This document shows positions 26,326-34,828 of a stretch of DNA of 34,828 bases, in pieces. Positions within the stretch are counted from its first letter, which is position 1. Every line of letters begins with the position of its first letter. The notes below the pieces were generated by a model. The model was not told where the DNA came from. It did no database searches and was given only the letters and a program-made list of their open reading frames with translations. Made by a program: the position numbers and the translations under genes. The stretch lies in contig JASJCF010000010.1 in the NCBI GenBank assembly GCA_030066265.1, positions 1 through 34,828 of the forward strand, written 5' to 3'. Source of the stretch: Acidimicrobiia bacterium (GTDB lineage: Bacteria > Actinomycetota > Acidimicrobiia > Spongiisociales > UBA5794).

Positions 26326-28213
26326 CATCCTCGAACGACCAGGAAGCTTCCTCGCTGTCTCGATGCTCGCCGTGCTGGCCACGGTCATCGGATCGCTCGG
26401 GCTGGTCGGTGCCCTGATCACCACCGATCGATACCTGGTGCCCGCCGGGGAGCGAGTGGAGGAGGATCAGTACGTCACCTCCACCTCGGCGATCGTCGAG
26501 GGCGTGGTCGACGGCAACCTGACCGTCTTCACCGGCAGTCTCGAGGTGTCGGGAACCGTGACCGGGAGCGTCAACGTGTTCACGGCTGGGTCCGTGACGG
26601 TCACCGAGACGGGACGCATCGATGGTTCGCTCAACGGAGCAGCTGGGAGCGTGACCGTGCGGGGTCGTGTCGGGTCCGACGTGTTCGTCGCTGCGGGATC
26701 GACGGTTGTCGAGGAGCCGGGATCGGTCGGTCGCGACGCCATTGCCTTTGGCGGCACCTTCCGGATCGAAGGCTCGGTGGATCGTGACGTGCGTGGCCGC
26801 GCATACCGCATCACCGTCGACGGCTCCGTCGGGGGAGACGTCGACATCGCAGCTCAATCGCTCGGCGTGTCCTCCAGCGCGACCATCGGTGGCGACGTGC
26901 TCTACCGATCGCCGACCGAGGCGTCGATCGATCCCGGTGCCACGATCGGCGGCACCGTCACCCGGCTTCCCACGCAGAGCAACTTCATCTACAGCCTCGT
27001 CTTGTCGATAGCGAATGTCGTTTCGTTCCTCGGCTTCCTGGTGGCGGGCATCGCAGCCATCTGGATCCTGCGGGGAACCAGCAGCCGCGCCGTCGGCTCG
27101 ATCCTGACGAAGCCCTTCCGAACGCTGCTGGCAGGCATCGTGGTGGTGATCGTCTTCCCCCTGCTCATCGGTCTCCTCGCCGTCACGCTCGTCGGGTTGC
27201 CGCTGGCGCTCGTTGCCATCGCCATCGGCGTCATCCTGTTCGTCATCGGTGCCGTACCGGCGGTCACGGCTCTGGGGAACCTCGTCCTCCTGCGGCGCGG
27301 AGGCCTCTTCGGGGCCTTTCTCATCGGCGCCGTCATCTGGCGGTTGTCGTTCTTCATCCCGTGGATCGGTGGGTTCCTGTTCCTGCTCGGGCTCATCTGG
27401 GGAATCGGTGGGTGGGCGCTGGGCGCCGTGGCCGCGCGCAGGAGCGATCCGTCACCGGTTGCGCTGTTCCCGGCGTCGATCTCGGAACGCACCGACCGTG
27501 CGGAAGACTGGGAGCCGCCGCTCGCGCCGGGATCCCTGGCTGGAGCTGCGAGCGACACCCACGGCGAGGTCACGGGCGACGCTGCGATCGAAGACGACGC
27601 GCAGGTCGATGGGGCAATGGCAGAAGCCGATGTTCCCGAGCACGAAGGTGCGCCCGACGATGGCTCCGAACCTGACGAAGTCGAGGACGGTGCTGCGGAC
27701 GGCGGTGCCGATCCTGGCGGTGCCGCGCATGACCCTGCTGATGACGGTGCGGATGAGGCGTTGGGATTCGCCCTCGACGATGGATTCGTCGACGAAGGTG
27801 CCGACGACTCCGCCGAACCCGCCGCCGGGGATGGCGGTGGTGAGGGTGCCGATGCCGAGGAAGACGATGTCGCGGAAGACGATGTCGCGGAAGACGATGC
27901 GACGCCGAGCGATCGCTCTCCGATCGTGGGCGGCCGAGTCACCTTCGATTCCCCCATCGACGATCGAGTCGACGAGGGTGTCGACGAACCCGCCCAGGTG
28001 AGTGGCGGAGCTGCCGGGTCGGACGACGAACCGATCGAGGGGGCCGACGGCGGTTCGGATGACGAACCGGTGTCGTTGAGTGACCGTTTTCAGGCGTTGC
28101 GGGAGGAGCTCCTCGCAACGGGAACGGTCGAATCCGTCGAGCGCGATGACGATGACTCGGATGAGCCGGATGAGCCGGATGGTGACGGCGACTGGGGCCT
28201 GCCGGATCGCTGA
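26297..28213 (+). CDS. Bactofilin/polymer-forming-domain-like membrane protein with long acidic disordered tail
   Basis: Repeating Gly/Val beta-helix-like pattern 'GSLEVSGTVTGSVNVFTAGSVTVTETGRIDGSLNGAAGSVTVRGRVGSDVFVAAGS...', then several TMs, then ~240 aa D/E-rich tail. Overlaps nuoN by 29 nt. Confidence 0.75.
   Translation: MWYVTHSRSDILERPGSFLAVSMLAVLATVIGSLGLVGALITTDRYLVPAGERVEEDQYVTSTSAIVEGVVDGNLTVFTGSLEVSGTVTGSVNVFTAGSVTVTETGRIDGSLNGAAGSVTVRGRVGSDVFVAAGSTVVEEPGSVGRDAIAFGGTFRIEGSVDRDVRGRAYRITVDGSVGGDVDIAAQSLGVSSSATIGGDVLYRSPTEASIDPGATIGGTVTRLPTQSNFIYSLVLSIANVVSFLGFLVAGIAAIWILRGTSSRAVGSILTKPFRTLLAGIVVVIVFPLLIGLLAVTLVGLPLALVAIAIGVILFVIGAVPAVTALGNLVLLRRGGLFGAFLIGAVIWRLSFFIPWIGGFLFLLGLIWGIGGWALGAVAARRSDPSPVALFPASISERTDRAEDWEPPLAPGSLAGAASDTHGEVTGDAAIEDDAQVDGAMAEADVPEHEGAPDDGSEPDEVEDGAADGGADPGGAAHDPADDGADEALGFALDDGFVDEGADDSAEPAAGDGGGEGADAEEDDVAEDDVAEDDATPSDRSPIVGGRVTFDSPIDDRVDEGVDEPAQVSGGAAGSDDEPIEGADGGSDDEPVSLSDRFQALREELLATGTVESVERDDDDSDEPDEPDGDGDWGLPDR
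27859..27901 (+). repeat. 15-bp tandem repeat (gaagacgatgtcgcg) encoding EDDVA repeats in the acidic tail
   Basis: gaagacgatgtcgcggaagacgatgtcgcggaagacgatgcgacg. Confidence 0.75.
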
Positions 28214-28214
28214 G

Positions 28215-29249
28215 TCACCGAGCTCCGGCCGTGTCGTTCGTGAAGTAGACGATTGCATCGTCGATCTCGACGTCCACGCGCTCGCCGAGGGCAACGTCGA
28301 TCGAACCGGGCAGGAGGGCATCGATGCTGGTGCCATCATCCAGCCGAATTGCCACGCGCTGATCGTGGCCGTAGAACTCACGATCGACGATCTTGCCGAC
28401 GCCGTGGTCCACGACCGTGGGCCGCACCCACTCGGGTCTCACCATCACCTTGGCGCTCGCACCATCGGCCAGTGACGTCGGGACGACGCCGATGCCGGTG
28501 TCGATGGCGCCCCCTTCGGCGACGCCATCGAGGATCATCGCCTCGCCGAGGAATCGGGCGACCCATGGGGACACCGGTCTGGCGTACACCTCCACCGGCG
28601 TTCCCGACTGCACGACTCGGCCCTCGGACATCACGGCGATCCGGTCGCCCACGGCGAGCGCCTCGGCTTGGTCATGGGTGACGAGCACTGCGGTCACCCC
28701 CACGCTGTGGATGATTCGTCGCAGCTCCCTCCGCATCCGCTCGCGTTGGGGGGCGTCGAGATTCGAGAAGGGCTCGTCGAGGAGCACGACGTCTGGCCCG
28801 GGCGCCAGGGCGCGGGCCAGAGCCACCCGTTGCTGCTCTCCTCCGGAGAGCTCGTGCGGGAACCGATCCTCGTATCCCTCCAGGCCGACGAGCCGCAAGG
28901 TGCGACGAACACGATCGACGCGATCGGCTCCGCGGACTCCGTACCCCACGTTCTCGGCGACCGAGATGTGCGGAAAGAGGGCGAATTCCTGGAACACCAT
29001 GCCGACGCCTCTGCGCTCGGGCGGCGTGTTGGTGGTCTCGGTGGCAACCAGCTGACCGTTCAGGGTGATCGTGCCGGTGGTGATCGTCTGGAAACCGGCG
29101 ATGGCTCTCAGCGCTGTGGTCTTGCCGCACCCCGAGGGGCCCACCACGGCCGTCAACGCCCCGCTTGGCACGTCGAGATCGAAGCGGTCCAGCGCCGTCG
29201 TGCCGTTGAAGCTGACCGTGACATCAGATAGCGAGATGGCCGTCGTCAC
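28215..29249 (-). CDS. fbpC: ABC transporter ATP-binding protein, Fe(III)/FbpC-like with C-terminal TOBE-type region
   Basis: Walker A 'GPSGCGKTT', signature 'LSGGEQQRVALARAL', Walker B 'VVLLDEPFSNLD'. Confidence 0.9.
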   Translation of the reverse strand: MTTAISLSDVTVSFNGTTALDRFDLDVPSGALTAVVGPSGCGKTTALRAIAGFQTITTGTITLNGQLVATETTNTPPERRGVGMVFQEFALFPHISVAENVGYGVRGADRVDRVRRTLRLVGLEGYEDRFPHELSGGEQQRVALARALAPGPDVVLLDEPFSNLDAPQRERMRRELRRIIHSVGVTAVLVTHDQAEALAVGDRIAVMSEGRVVQSGTPVEVYARPVSPWVARFLGEAMILDGVAEGGAIDTGIGVVPTSLADGASAKVMVRPEWVRPTVVDHGVGKIVDREFYGHDQRVAIRLDDGTSIDALLPGSIDVALGERVDVEIDDAIVYFTNDTAGAR

Positions 29250-30883
29250 ACTCCCACCACGTCCTTCGGCTTGATGGAAAGGTAGTAAACGGGCACCACC
29301 GAGACGGCGATGAGCACCAACGCCGAAGCTGCCGCTTGGGTGTAGAGGAGCTCATCCGCCGATGACCAGATGCGCACGGCGAGCGTGGTGAACCCGCTCG
29401 GACGCAGCAAGAGGGTGGCGGGGAGTTCCTTCAGTGCGGTCACGAAGACGAGGAGTCCTCCTGCGAGGAGGCCCTTCGACATGAGGGGGACGGTGATCCG
29501 CGCCATGGTGGCCAGATGGCTCCTCCCGAGACCTCGGGAGGCGTCGTCGAGCGCCGGATCGATCTGGAGCAACGAGGCCTTCGCCGGGCCGGTTGCCTGG
29601 GCGAGGAACATCGCGGCATAGACCAGCACCAACACGAGCAGGCTCTGATAGACCGGACGGGCATAGCGGACGGTGAACGCGACGACGGCAATCGCCACGG
29701 TGATGTGTGGGAGGGAGAACATCACGTACACCGCTCGCTCGAGCGCGTTCGATGCCCCCGTCGGGTACCGGACCGCGAGGACGACGATGGGTACGGAAGC
29801 GGCGACGGCGACGATCGCGGCAAGGCTGGCTCCGGTGAGCGATCCTGCGATCGCATCGAATGGGATGGTCACGTCGATTCCCGACGTGAGACCCCGCAGC
29901 AGCCAAGCCGAGAGAACGGCGACGGGGAGGACGAGGCCGGCAGCCACGGTGGCGGCGAGGAAGGTCGTGCCAGCTGCGCGCTGCCAGGGCGTGAGCCGGT
30001 ACACACTCGGAGGACGCGCGGGCTTGCGGGAGAACAACGTCCCGTCTCCGCGCGTCCGTTGCTCTGCCCAGATGACGATCAGCGCAGCGGCGACCAACAC
30101 GATCGACAGGACGATTGCCGGCGAGCGATCGATCCGACCGCTGTACTGGGCGTAGATGACACGGGTGAACACGTCGAACCGCATGAGGCTCACGGCTCCG
30201 AAGTCCGAGAGCGTGTAGAGCGCGGCAAGCAGGGCACCGGCACCCATGGCCGGTCGGAGCTGGGGGAGCACGACGGTGCGGAACACGCGAGCGGGAGATG
30301 CCCCGAGCCCTCGTGCTGCCTCCTCGAGTGCCGGGTCGACCCGTTGGAGCGCCGCGGCGGTGATCAGGAACACGTAGGGGTACGTTGACAGGGTGAGCGC
30401 CAGCCATGCGCCGGGGAAACCGACGAGATGGGGGAGGTCGACACCGGTGATGTCAGCCACCAGCCCCCTTGGTCCGCTCGCAGAGATCAGCACGAGGGCG
30501 ATGACGTAGGAGGGAATCACCAGGGGGAGCGCGAACGCCACGCCCCATGCGCGCCGGAAGCGCAGATCCGTTCGGGCGAGCAACCATGCGCCGCTCACCC
30601 CCACCGCCGTCGCCGAGGCCGTGACGAGTGCCGTGAACACGAGGGTGCGCACCATCAGCCGGACGGTCTGCCAGGACAGGAGGCTCTGCCAGGCGGCGTC
30701 GGTCGCATCCAGCAGTCGCAACGCCAAGGACGTGACCGGTACGGCGATCACGCAGACGATCAAGAGCGAGATCACCCACAGGTACCACGGCCCGTGTGAT
30801 CGCCTCTGCTCGGTCGAACCTGGCGGGGCCGCCGGGACGCCGGCTGGTATCTCGATCTCGACGATCGAGCCGGGCTCGGTCAC
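29246..30883 (-). CDS. fbpB: Iron ABC transporter permease (two fused permease domains, FbpB-like)
   Basis: Two BPD-type EAA regions: 'EEAARGLGASPARVFRTVVLPQLRPA' and 'DDASRGLGRSHLATMARITVPLMSKG'. Confidence 0.9.
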   Translation of the reverse strand: MTEPGSIVEIEIPAGVPAAPPGSTEQRRSHGPWYLWVISLLIVCVIAVPVTSLALRLLDATDAAWQSLLSWQTVRLMVRTLVFTALVTASATAVGVSGAWLLARTDLRFRRAWGVAFALPLVIPSYVIALVLISASGPRGLVADITGVDLPHLVGFPGAWLALTLSTYPYVFLITAAALQRVDPALEEAARGLGASPARVFRTVVLPQLRPAMGAGALLAALYTLSDFGAVSLMRFDVFTRVIYAQYSGRIDRSPAIVLSIVLVAAALIVIWAEQRTRGDGTLFSRKPARPPSVYRLTPWQRAAGTTFLAATVAAGLVLPVAVLSAWLLRGLTSGIDVTIPFDAIAGSLTGASLAAIVAVAASVPIVVLAVRYPTGASNALERAVYVMFSLPHITVAIAVVAFTVRYARPVYQSLLVLVLVYAAMFLAQATGPAKASLLQIDPALDDASRGLGRSHLATMARITVPLMSKGLLAGGLLVFVTALKELPATLLLRPSGFTTLAVRIWSSADELLYTQAAASALVLIAVSVVPVYYLSIKPKDVVGV

Positions 30884-31875
30884 AGCAGGCCCGCCTCCGC
30901 GACGAGGTCGGTTGCTTCGTCCAGGGTGGTTGCGAGCAGCGACAGGTCGAGGTCGGGCGTCGGGATCGTCTCGATGGGCGGCAGCCGATCATCGGCTGGA
31001 ACACCGGGTACGAGGGGGTACTCGAAGGTCTCCTCGGCGAAGTAGCGCTGGCTGGCATCATCCACGAGGAAGTCCACGAATGCGTCCGCTTCGTCGGTGC
31101 GTTCGGATGAGGCGAGGATCCCCACCCCGGCTGGCATCACCAGCGACCCTGCCGTGGCAATGGCGAAGAAGTGATTGCGGCCCGGCACTTCCGGGTCTTC
31201 GGCAAGCGCCCGCAGGAGGTAGTAGTGATTCGCCAGACCGGTATCGACCTGCCCGTCGTTGACCGCCGTGACGATGGCGGAGTTCTTCGGGAACGTCGGA
31301 GATTGGTTCTCCGCCATGCCTTCGAGCCACGCCAGTGTGGCGTCGCGCCCGTCCAGCAGGATCTTCGCGGAGACGAATGCGAGGAAGGACCCATTCGTCG
31401 GGGCGATGCCGACCCGCCCTGACCACGACGGGTCCGTGAAGCCGTCCTCGGTCTGCGGCAGCTCCGAGGGATCGACGTTCGTGCTGTCGTAGACGACGAC
31501 GCGGGCTCGCCCAGATATGCCCAGCCAATAGCCGTCGGGATCGCTGAACCGTGACGGCACCCGGGAACGCTGCTCTTCGGAGAGCGGAGTGAAGAGCTCT
31601 GCGGTCGCAACGGTGCCGAGCGATGCTGGATCCTGCGCGAGGAACACATCTGCAGGAGAGGACGACCCCTCTTCGAGGATCGTGGCGGCGAGATCGGCTG
31701 AGCCTGCGTAGCGGACGGTCACTGAGATGCCGGTCTCCTCCTCGAAGCGGTCGATCAGGGGTTGGATCAGCTCCTCCGATCGGCCGGAGTACACGGTGAG
31801 GCTGCGATCGTCGGAGGAGGAGCATGCGGTTGCGGCCAGGGCAAGGACCGCGCCCGCGACGAGGAGCCTTCTCAT
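30880..31875 (-). CDS. fbpA: Iron(III) ABC transporter substrate-binding lipoprotein (FbpA-like)
   Basis: Lipobox 'LAATACSSSDD'; 'LTVYSGRSEELIQPLIDRFEEETGISVTVRYAGSADL'; Tyr-Tyr motif 'NHYYLLRAL'. Confidence 0.9.
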   Translation of the reverse strand: MRRLLVAGAVLALAATACSSSDDRSLTVYSGRSEELIQPLIDRFEEETGISVTVRYAGSADLAATILEEGSSSPADVFLAQDPASLGTVATAELFTPLSEEQRSRVPSRFSDPDGYWLGISGRARVVVYDSTNVDPSELPQTEDGFTDPSWSGRVGIAPTNGSFLAFVSAKILLDGRDATLAWLEGMAENQSPTFPKNSAIVTAVNDGQVDTGLANHYYLLRALAEDPEVPGRNHFFAIATAGSLVMPAGVGILASSERTDEADAFVDFLVDDASQRYFAEETFEYPLVPGVPADDRLPPIETIPTPDLDLSLLATTLDEATDLVAEAGLL

Positions 31876-31886
31876 GAGTTGAATAC

Positions 31887-31909
31887 CACCTAAGAAAATT
31901 GTTGAGGTG
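31887..31909. promoter_or_regulatory. AT-rich region with inverted repeat CACCT-N13-AGGTG upstream of fbpA; candidate iron-responsive operator
   Basis: cacctaagaaaattgttgaggtg, just upstream of the minus-strand fbpA start; conspicuously AT-rich in a GC-rich window. Confidence 0.35.
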
Positions 31910-32004
31910 AGAGTAAAAGCACTACGGCGGTAGGTGCAACCGGGGTGGCTTGGGTTGCCGGCAACAGGCCTCAGGTTTCTCGATGGCCCACCGATACCCT
32001 CTCC

Positions 32005-32436
32005 ATGAGCATGAGACGAACCTTTGCATTGAGCCTGGCGATCGTTGCGCTCTCACTCGTCGCCGCCGGATGCGCCGGTGAGGTGCTGAGCCTCGAGGTG
32101 GGCACGTGTTTCGACGATCCGCCGTCCTATGAAGAAGTGACCGACGTCCCGCAGGTCGAGTGCGTCGAACCACACGACAACGAGGTCATCGGGCTGCGGC
32201 AGCTGTCGGGCTCCGGCTACCCCGGCGATGATGCCGTGGCGGAGCTCGCCGACAACATGTGTGTCAGCGTGTTCGAGGAGTACGTCGGCACCTCGTACAT
32301 CGACAGCGCATACGAGTTCGGGTGGCTCGTCCCGACGTCGGGATCGTGGAGCGCGGGCGACCGCGAAGTGATCTGCTTCGCCTACGACCCGACGTTCGCC
32401 AAGATCACCGGCTCGATTCGGGGCACGGCTGCGTAG
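32005..32436 (+). CDS. Small secreted lipoprotein, septum-formation-family-like
   Basis: Lipobox 'LSLVAAGCAGE'; 'VGTCFDDP...VPQVECVEPHDNEVIGLRQL' pattern. Confidence 0.75.
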   Translation: MSMRRTFALSLAIVALSLVAAGCAGEVLSLEVGTCFDDPPSYEEVTDVPQVECVEPHDNEVIGLRQLSGSGYPGDDAVAELADNMCVSVFEEYVGTSYIDSAYEFGWLVPTSGSWSAGDREVICFAYDPTFAKITGSIRGTAA

Positions 32437-32455
32437 ACCAGCCCGGATGGTCAGC

Positions 32456-32491
32456 CGCACCTGATGTATCAGGCGCACCTGATGTGTCAGG
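32456..32491. terminator. Tandem 18-bp repeat, each copy a small hairpin, between convergent genes (candidate bidirectional terminator)
   Basis: cgcacctgatgtatcagg cgcacctgatgtgtcagg; CCTGAT-GT-ATCAGG and CCTGA-TGTG-TCAGG; no T-tract. Confidence 0.4.
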
Positions 32492-33566
32492 CGCGGACGA
32501 GCAACGGGATCTCTCGCTCTTCCACGCTGAGTCCTCCGTGGTGACCGATCAGCCGATCGTTCATGTAGCGCGTGAACGCCGCCGTGCCGTCAGGCATCAT
32601 CACGACCCCGTCGGGCATCCGGCCCCGGTAGCCCTCGGCCACGGCGCCGCCCAGGTACGACTCGAGTTCCTGCGCCGGCATCCAGGTCCCTCCGGTCGCC
32701 GCGATCACCGGCTCGGCGTCGCCGGTGATGTAGAGCGCACGGCCATCGCCGAAGACTCGCGCTGGCACGTCGAGGGGCGTCTTCGAGGCATCGGCGATGT
32801 CGATGTGGCCGTGGTCGGCCGTGCCGAGCAGTGTGACGTCGTCGTCGATGTCGTTGACGAGTTGCGTCCACACGAGGTTCGCGAGCGTCATGGCCTCCTC
32901 GTACGCCTCGCTCTGCTGCCCTGACAGGTGGGCGGCGACGTCGACGAACGGCACGTAGAGGAGGATCAGGCGATTGGCGTGCCCGGCGACATCACGGGTC
33001 ACGTCGACTGCATTGCGGGGATTGACGTAGGCCTCGAATCGCGCGCCGCGATACAGGACTCGAGTGAGCGGAGACCCATCGAAGTTGAAGGGCTGGACCA
33101 CCACCGGCTCGATGCCGTGCGACGCCAATCGCTCCCAGAGGTTCGGGGCGGGAAGGAACCCGTCGAGGTCGACGACCACCCGATCACCCCAGGCGGAGGT
33201 CATGTGGATGGTGTTGAGGATCGTGTGCGCCTCCGGTTCCCACAGCAGGTAGCCGAGCAGACCATGTTCGGCCGGTGTCAGGCCGGTAGCGAGGGTTGCG
33301 AGACTCACGGTCGTCGTGGTGGGGAACGGGGCATCCATCGTCCCTGCGAGCGAAGCCGACAGATCCTTCGCAGAACGATGCCCGAGCTGGCGGGCTCCGA
33401 GCCCGTCGAAGAGCACCACGACGTACGTATCGGCCTCGGGGATCGCCCGTGCCAGCTCCGATGAGAGAGGTGCGTGCGGTGACGACCCGATCAATCTGCG
33501 CTCGAGCTCGTTGGCCAGGTTGAGCAAGCTCGCGCCGCCGAAGTCGGGTGGTGGGTGGATCGCCAC
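32487..33566 (-). CDS. Alkaline-phosphatase-superfamily phosphodiesterase/nucleotide pyrophosphatase-like protein
   Basis: 'VVVLFDGLGARQLG', 'PFPTTTTVSLATLATGLTPAEHGLLGY', 'DVAAHLSG', 'LLGTADHGHIDI'. Confidence 0.85.
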   Translation of the reverse strand: MAIHPPPDFGGASLLNLANELERRLIGSSPHAPLSSELARAIPEADTYVVVLFDGLGARQLGHRSAKDLSASLAGTMDAPFPTTTTVSLATLATGLTPAEHGLLGYLLWEPEAHTILNTIHMTSAWGDRVVVDLDGFLPAPNLWERLASHGIEPVVVQPFNFDGSPLTRVLYRGARFEAYVNPRNAVDVTRDVAGHANRLILLYVPFVDVAAHLSGQQSEAYEEAMTLANLVWTQLVNDIDDDVTLLGTADHGHIDIADASKTPLDVPARVFGDGRALYITGDAEPVIAATGGTWMPAQELESYLGGAVAEGYRGRMPDGVVMMPDGTAAFTRYMNDRLIGHHGGLSVEEREIPLLVRA

Positions 33567-33617
33567 GTCGAAACGGTACCGGAAGCCCGGCTCCGGCCGT
33601 ACACAGCGTCCCGATGA

Positions 33618-33648
33618 TTGGGTGTGCCGACTGCGGTGCCGTTACAAT
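33618..33648 (+). promoter_or_regulatory. Candidate promoter for the second nuo operon (TTGGGT-N19-TACAAT)
   Basis: -10-like TACAAT at 33643-33648 about 50 bp before the nuoA2 GTG start; -35 spacing is long. Confidence 0.3.
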
Positions 33649-33698
33649 CGCCTGCGGTTGGCGGTCTACGACCGACACGGGCTCGCGAGGGATATCGG

Positions 33699-34082
33699 GT
33701 GCTGAACCAGTACTACGGCGATTACATCACGGTCGCGGTCTTCATCGGTCTCGGTGGGTTGCTCGTCGCCGGTGCCATCGGAGCGAACAAGCTGATCGCA
33801 CCGAAGGCGCCAGGTGGATTCAAAGACGTCGCCTATGAATCCGGCATCGAGCCCATCGGGGGCGGCTGGAACCAGAGCCACATCCGGTACTACATCTTCG
33901 CCCTGCTGTTCCTGATCTTCGACGTCGAAGCCGTCTTCATCTTCCCGTGGGCGATCCAGCTGGAGTTCTTCGCCGACAACGATCTCGGCCTGGCCGCCCT
34001 CGTGATCATGTTCCTGTTCATCCTGACGCTCGTCGAAGGTCTCGTGTACGCGATCCGCAAGGGTGTGCTCCGATGGGAGTGA
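33699..34082 (+). CDS. nuoA: NADH-quinone oxidoreductase subunit A, second copy
   Basis: '[45 protein letters not shown]'; GTG start. Confidence 0.93.
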   Translation: MLNQYYGDYITVAVFIGLGGLLVAGAIGANKLIAPKAPGGFKDVAYESGIEPIGGGWNQSHIRYYIFALLFLIFDVEAVFIFPWAIQLEFFADNDLGLAALVIMFLFILTLVEGLVYAIRKGVLRWE

Positions 34083-34570
34083 TCGACAGGTTCGGCGCTC
34101 CGAAGCCGTTGAACTGGGTGCTCAACTGGTCGCGCAAGTACTCCCTCTGGTACTTCCAGTTCGGGCTCGCGTGCTGTGCGATCGAGGTGATGGCGGTGTC
34201 GGGGCCGAGATACGACTTCATGCGGTTCGGCATCGTCCCCTTGCCCGCATCGCCCCGACAGAGCGACCTCATGGTGGTGGCCGGCACCGTCACCGACAAG
34301 ATGGCTCCCGCCATCAAGCGCTTGTACGACCAGATGCCCGATCCGAAGTACGTGATCTCGATGGGATCGTGCTCGAACACCGGTGGTCCGTATTGGGATT
34401 CCTACTCGGTGACCAAGGGGGTCGACCAGGTCATCCCCGTGGACGTGTACGTGCCCGGATGCCCTCCTCGGCCCGAGGCACTGCTCGAGGGCATCGTGAT
34501 GCTCCAAGAGCGAATCCAAGGCGAAGATGTGCAGGAGAAGTGGAGGGCCATCGATGAGCGACGCGCCTGA
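34073..34570 (+). CDS. nuoB: NADH-quinone oxidoreductase subunit B, second copy
   Basis: '[24 protein letters not shown]', '[46 protein letters not shown]'. Confidence 0.96.
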   Translation: MGVIDRFGAPKPLNWVLNWSRKYSLWYFQFGLACCAIEVMAVSGPRYDFMRFGIVPLPASPRQSDLMVVAGTVTDKMAPAIKRLYDQMPDPKYVISMGSCSNTGGPYWDSYSVTKGVDQVIPVDVYVPGCPPRPEALLEGIVMLQERIQGEDVQEKWRAIDERRA

Positions 34571-34828
34571 GTCCACGGCGGTCACGGAGCCGTCTGCCCG
34601 CGAGGAGTGGGCAGCGGCGCTCGTCGAACGGCTCGATGCACAGGGCTTCACCGTGGAGTTCGACACCGTTCACATCACCGTGGACCCCTCGGCATGGGTG
34701 GGGACCATCGTCGCAGCCATCGAAGAGCTGCCGTTGTTCTCCTGGTTGTCGGCCATCGACTGGTCGAAGGAGGTCGCCATCGGCGAGGAGGTCGAGAACC
34801 CCGACGAGCTGGTCGAGCGCTTCGACGT
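34554..34828 (+). CDS. nuoC: NADH-quinone oxidoreductase subunit C, second copy (truncated by window end)
   Basis: ATG at 34554: [36 protein letters not shown]...[13 protein letters not shown]..., open to window end, nuoC position after nuoB. Confidence 0.75.
   Translation, partial: MSDAPESTAVTEPSAREEWAAALVERLDAQGFTVEFDTVHITVDPSAWVGTIVAAIEELPLFSWLSAIDWSKEVAIGEEVENPDELVERFD

Noticed and set aside
29246-30883. Fusion permease of the Fe transporter as novel
   Set aside because: Two-domain FbpB-type permeases are common in this transporter family.
1-34828. tRNA/rRNA genes, transposases, integrases or phage genes
   Set aside because: No tRNA-like or rRNA-like sequence noticed in the small intergenic gaps, and no mobile-element protein motifs in the ORF translations.

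Overview
GC-rich, actinobacterial-looking chromosomal segment dominated by respiratory-chain genes. Left third (about 179-9806): two divergent units. The minus-strand unit encodes a CcoN-like/CcoO fusion protein and a c-type cytochrome carrying four copies of a ~45-aa 'RSAEARAK...WAG' module. The plus-strand unit encodes a 4-TM protein, a 2[4Fe-4S] ferredoxin, a split b6f-type cytochrome b (b6 + subunit IV), a Rieske protein, a diheme cytochrome c and a membrane protein with a class-III-prepilin-like N-terminus. This block is bracketed by arrays of AGTnnnn heptanucleotide repeats (1-178 and 9807-10320). Middle: rex (redox repressor, minus strand) divergent from a complete nuoA-N operon (11430-26325), followed by an overlapping gene for a bactofilin-like membrane protein with a long acidic tail. 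Right: a Fbp-type Fe(III) ABC transporter (minus), a small lipoprotein, a phosphodiesterase, and the start of a second nuo operon (nuoA2, nuoB2, partial nuoC2) running off the window. Best candidates for something undescribed: (1) the CcoN-like domain appears to have lost every canonical heme/CuB histidine while its fused CcoO-type heme c domain is intact; (2) the same short module occurs in the multi-repeat cytochrome c and in subunit IV of the adjacent bc complex, suggesting a supercomplex tether; (3) a ferredoxin gene is built into the bc operon. All calls come from reading the sequence and the supplied ORFs; no database search was possible, and family consensus motifs are from memory.
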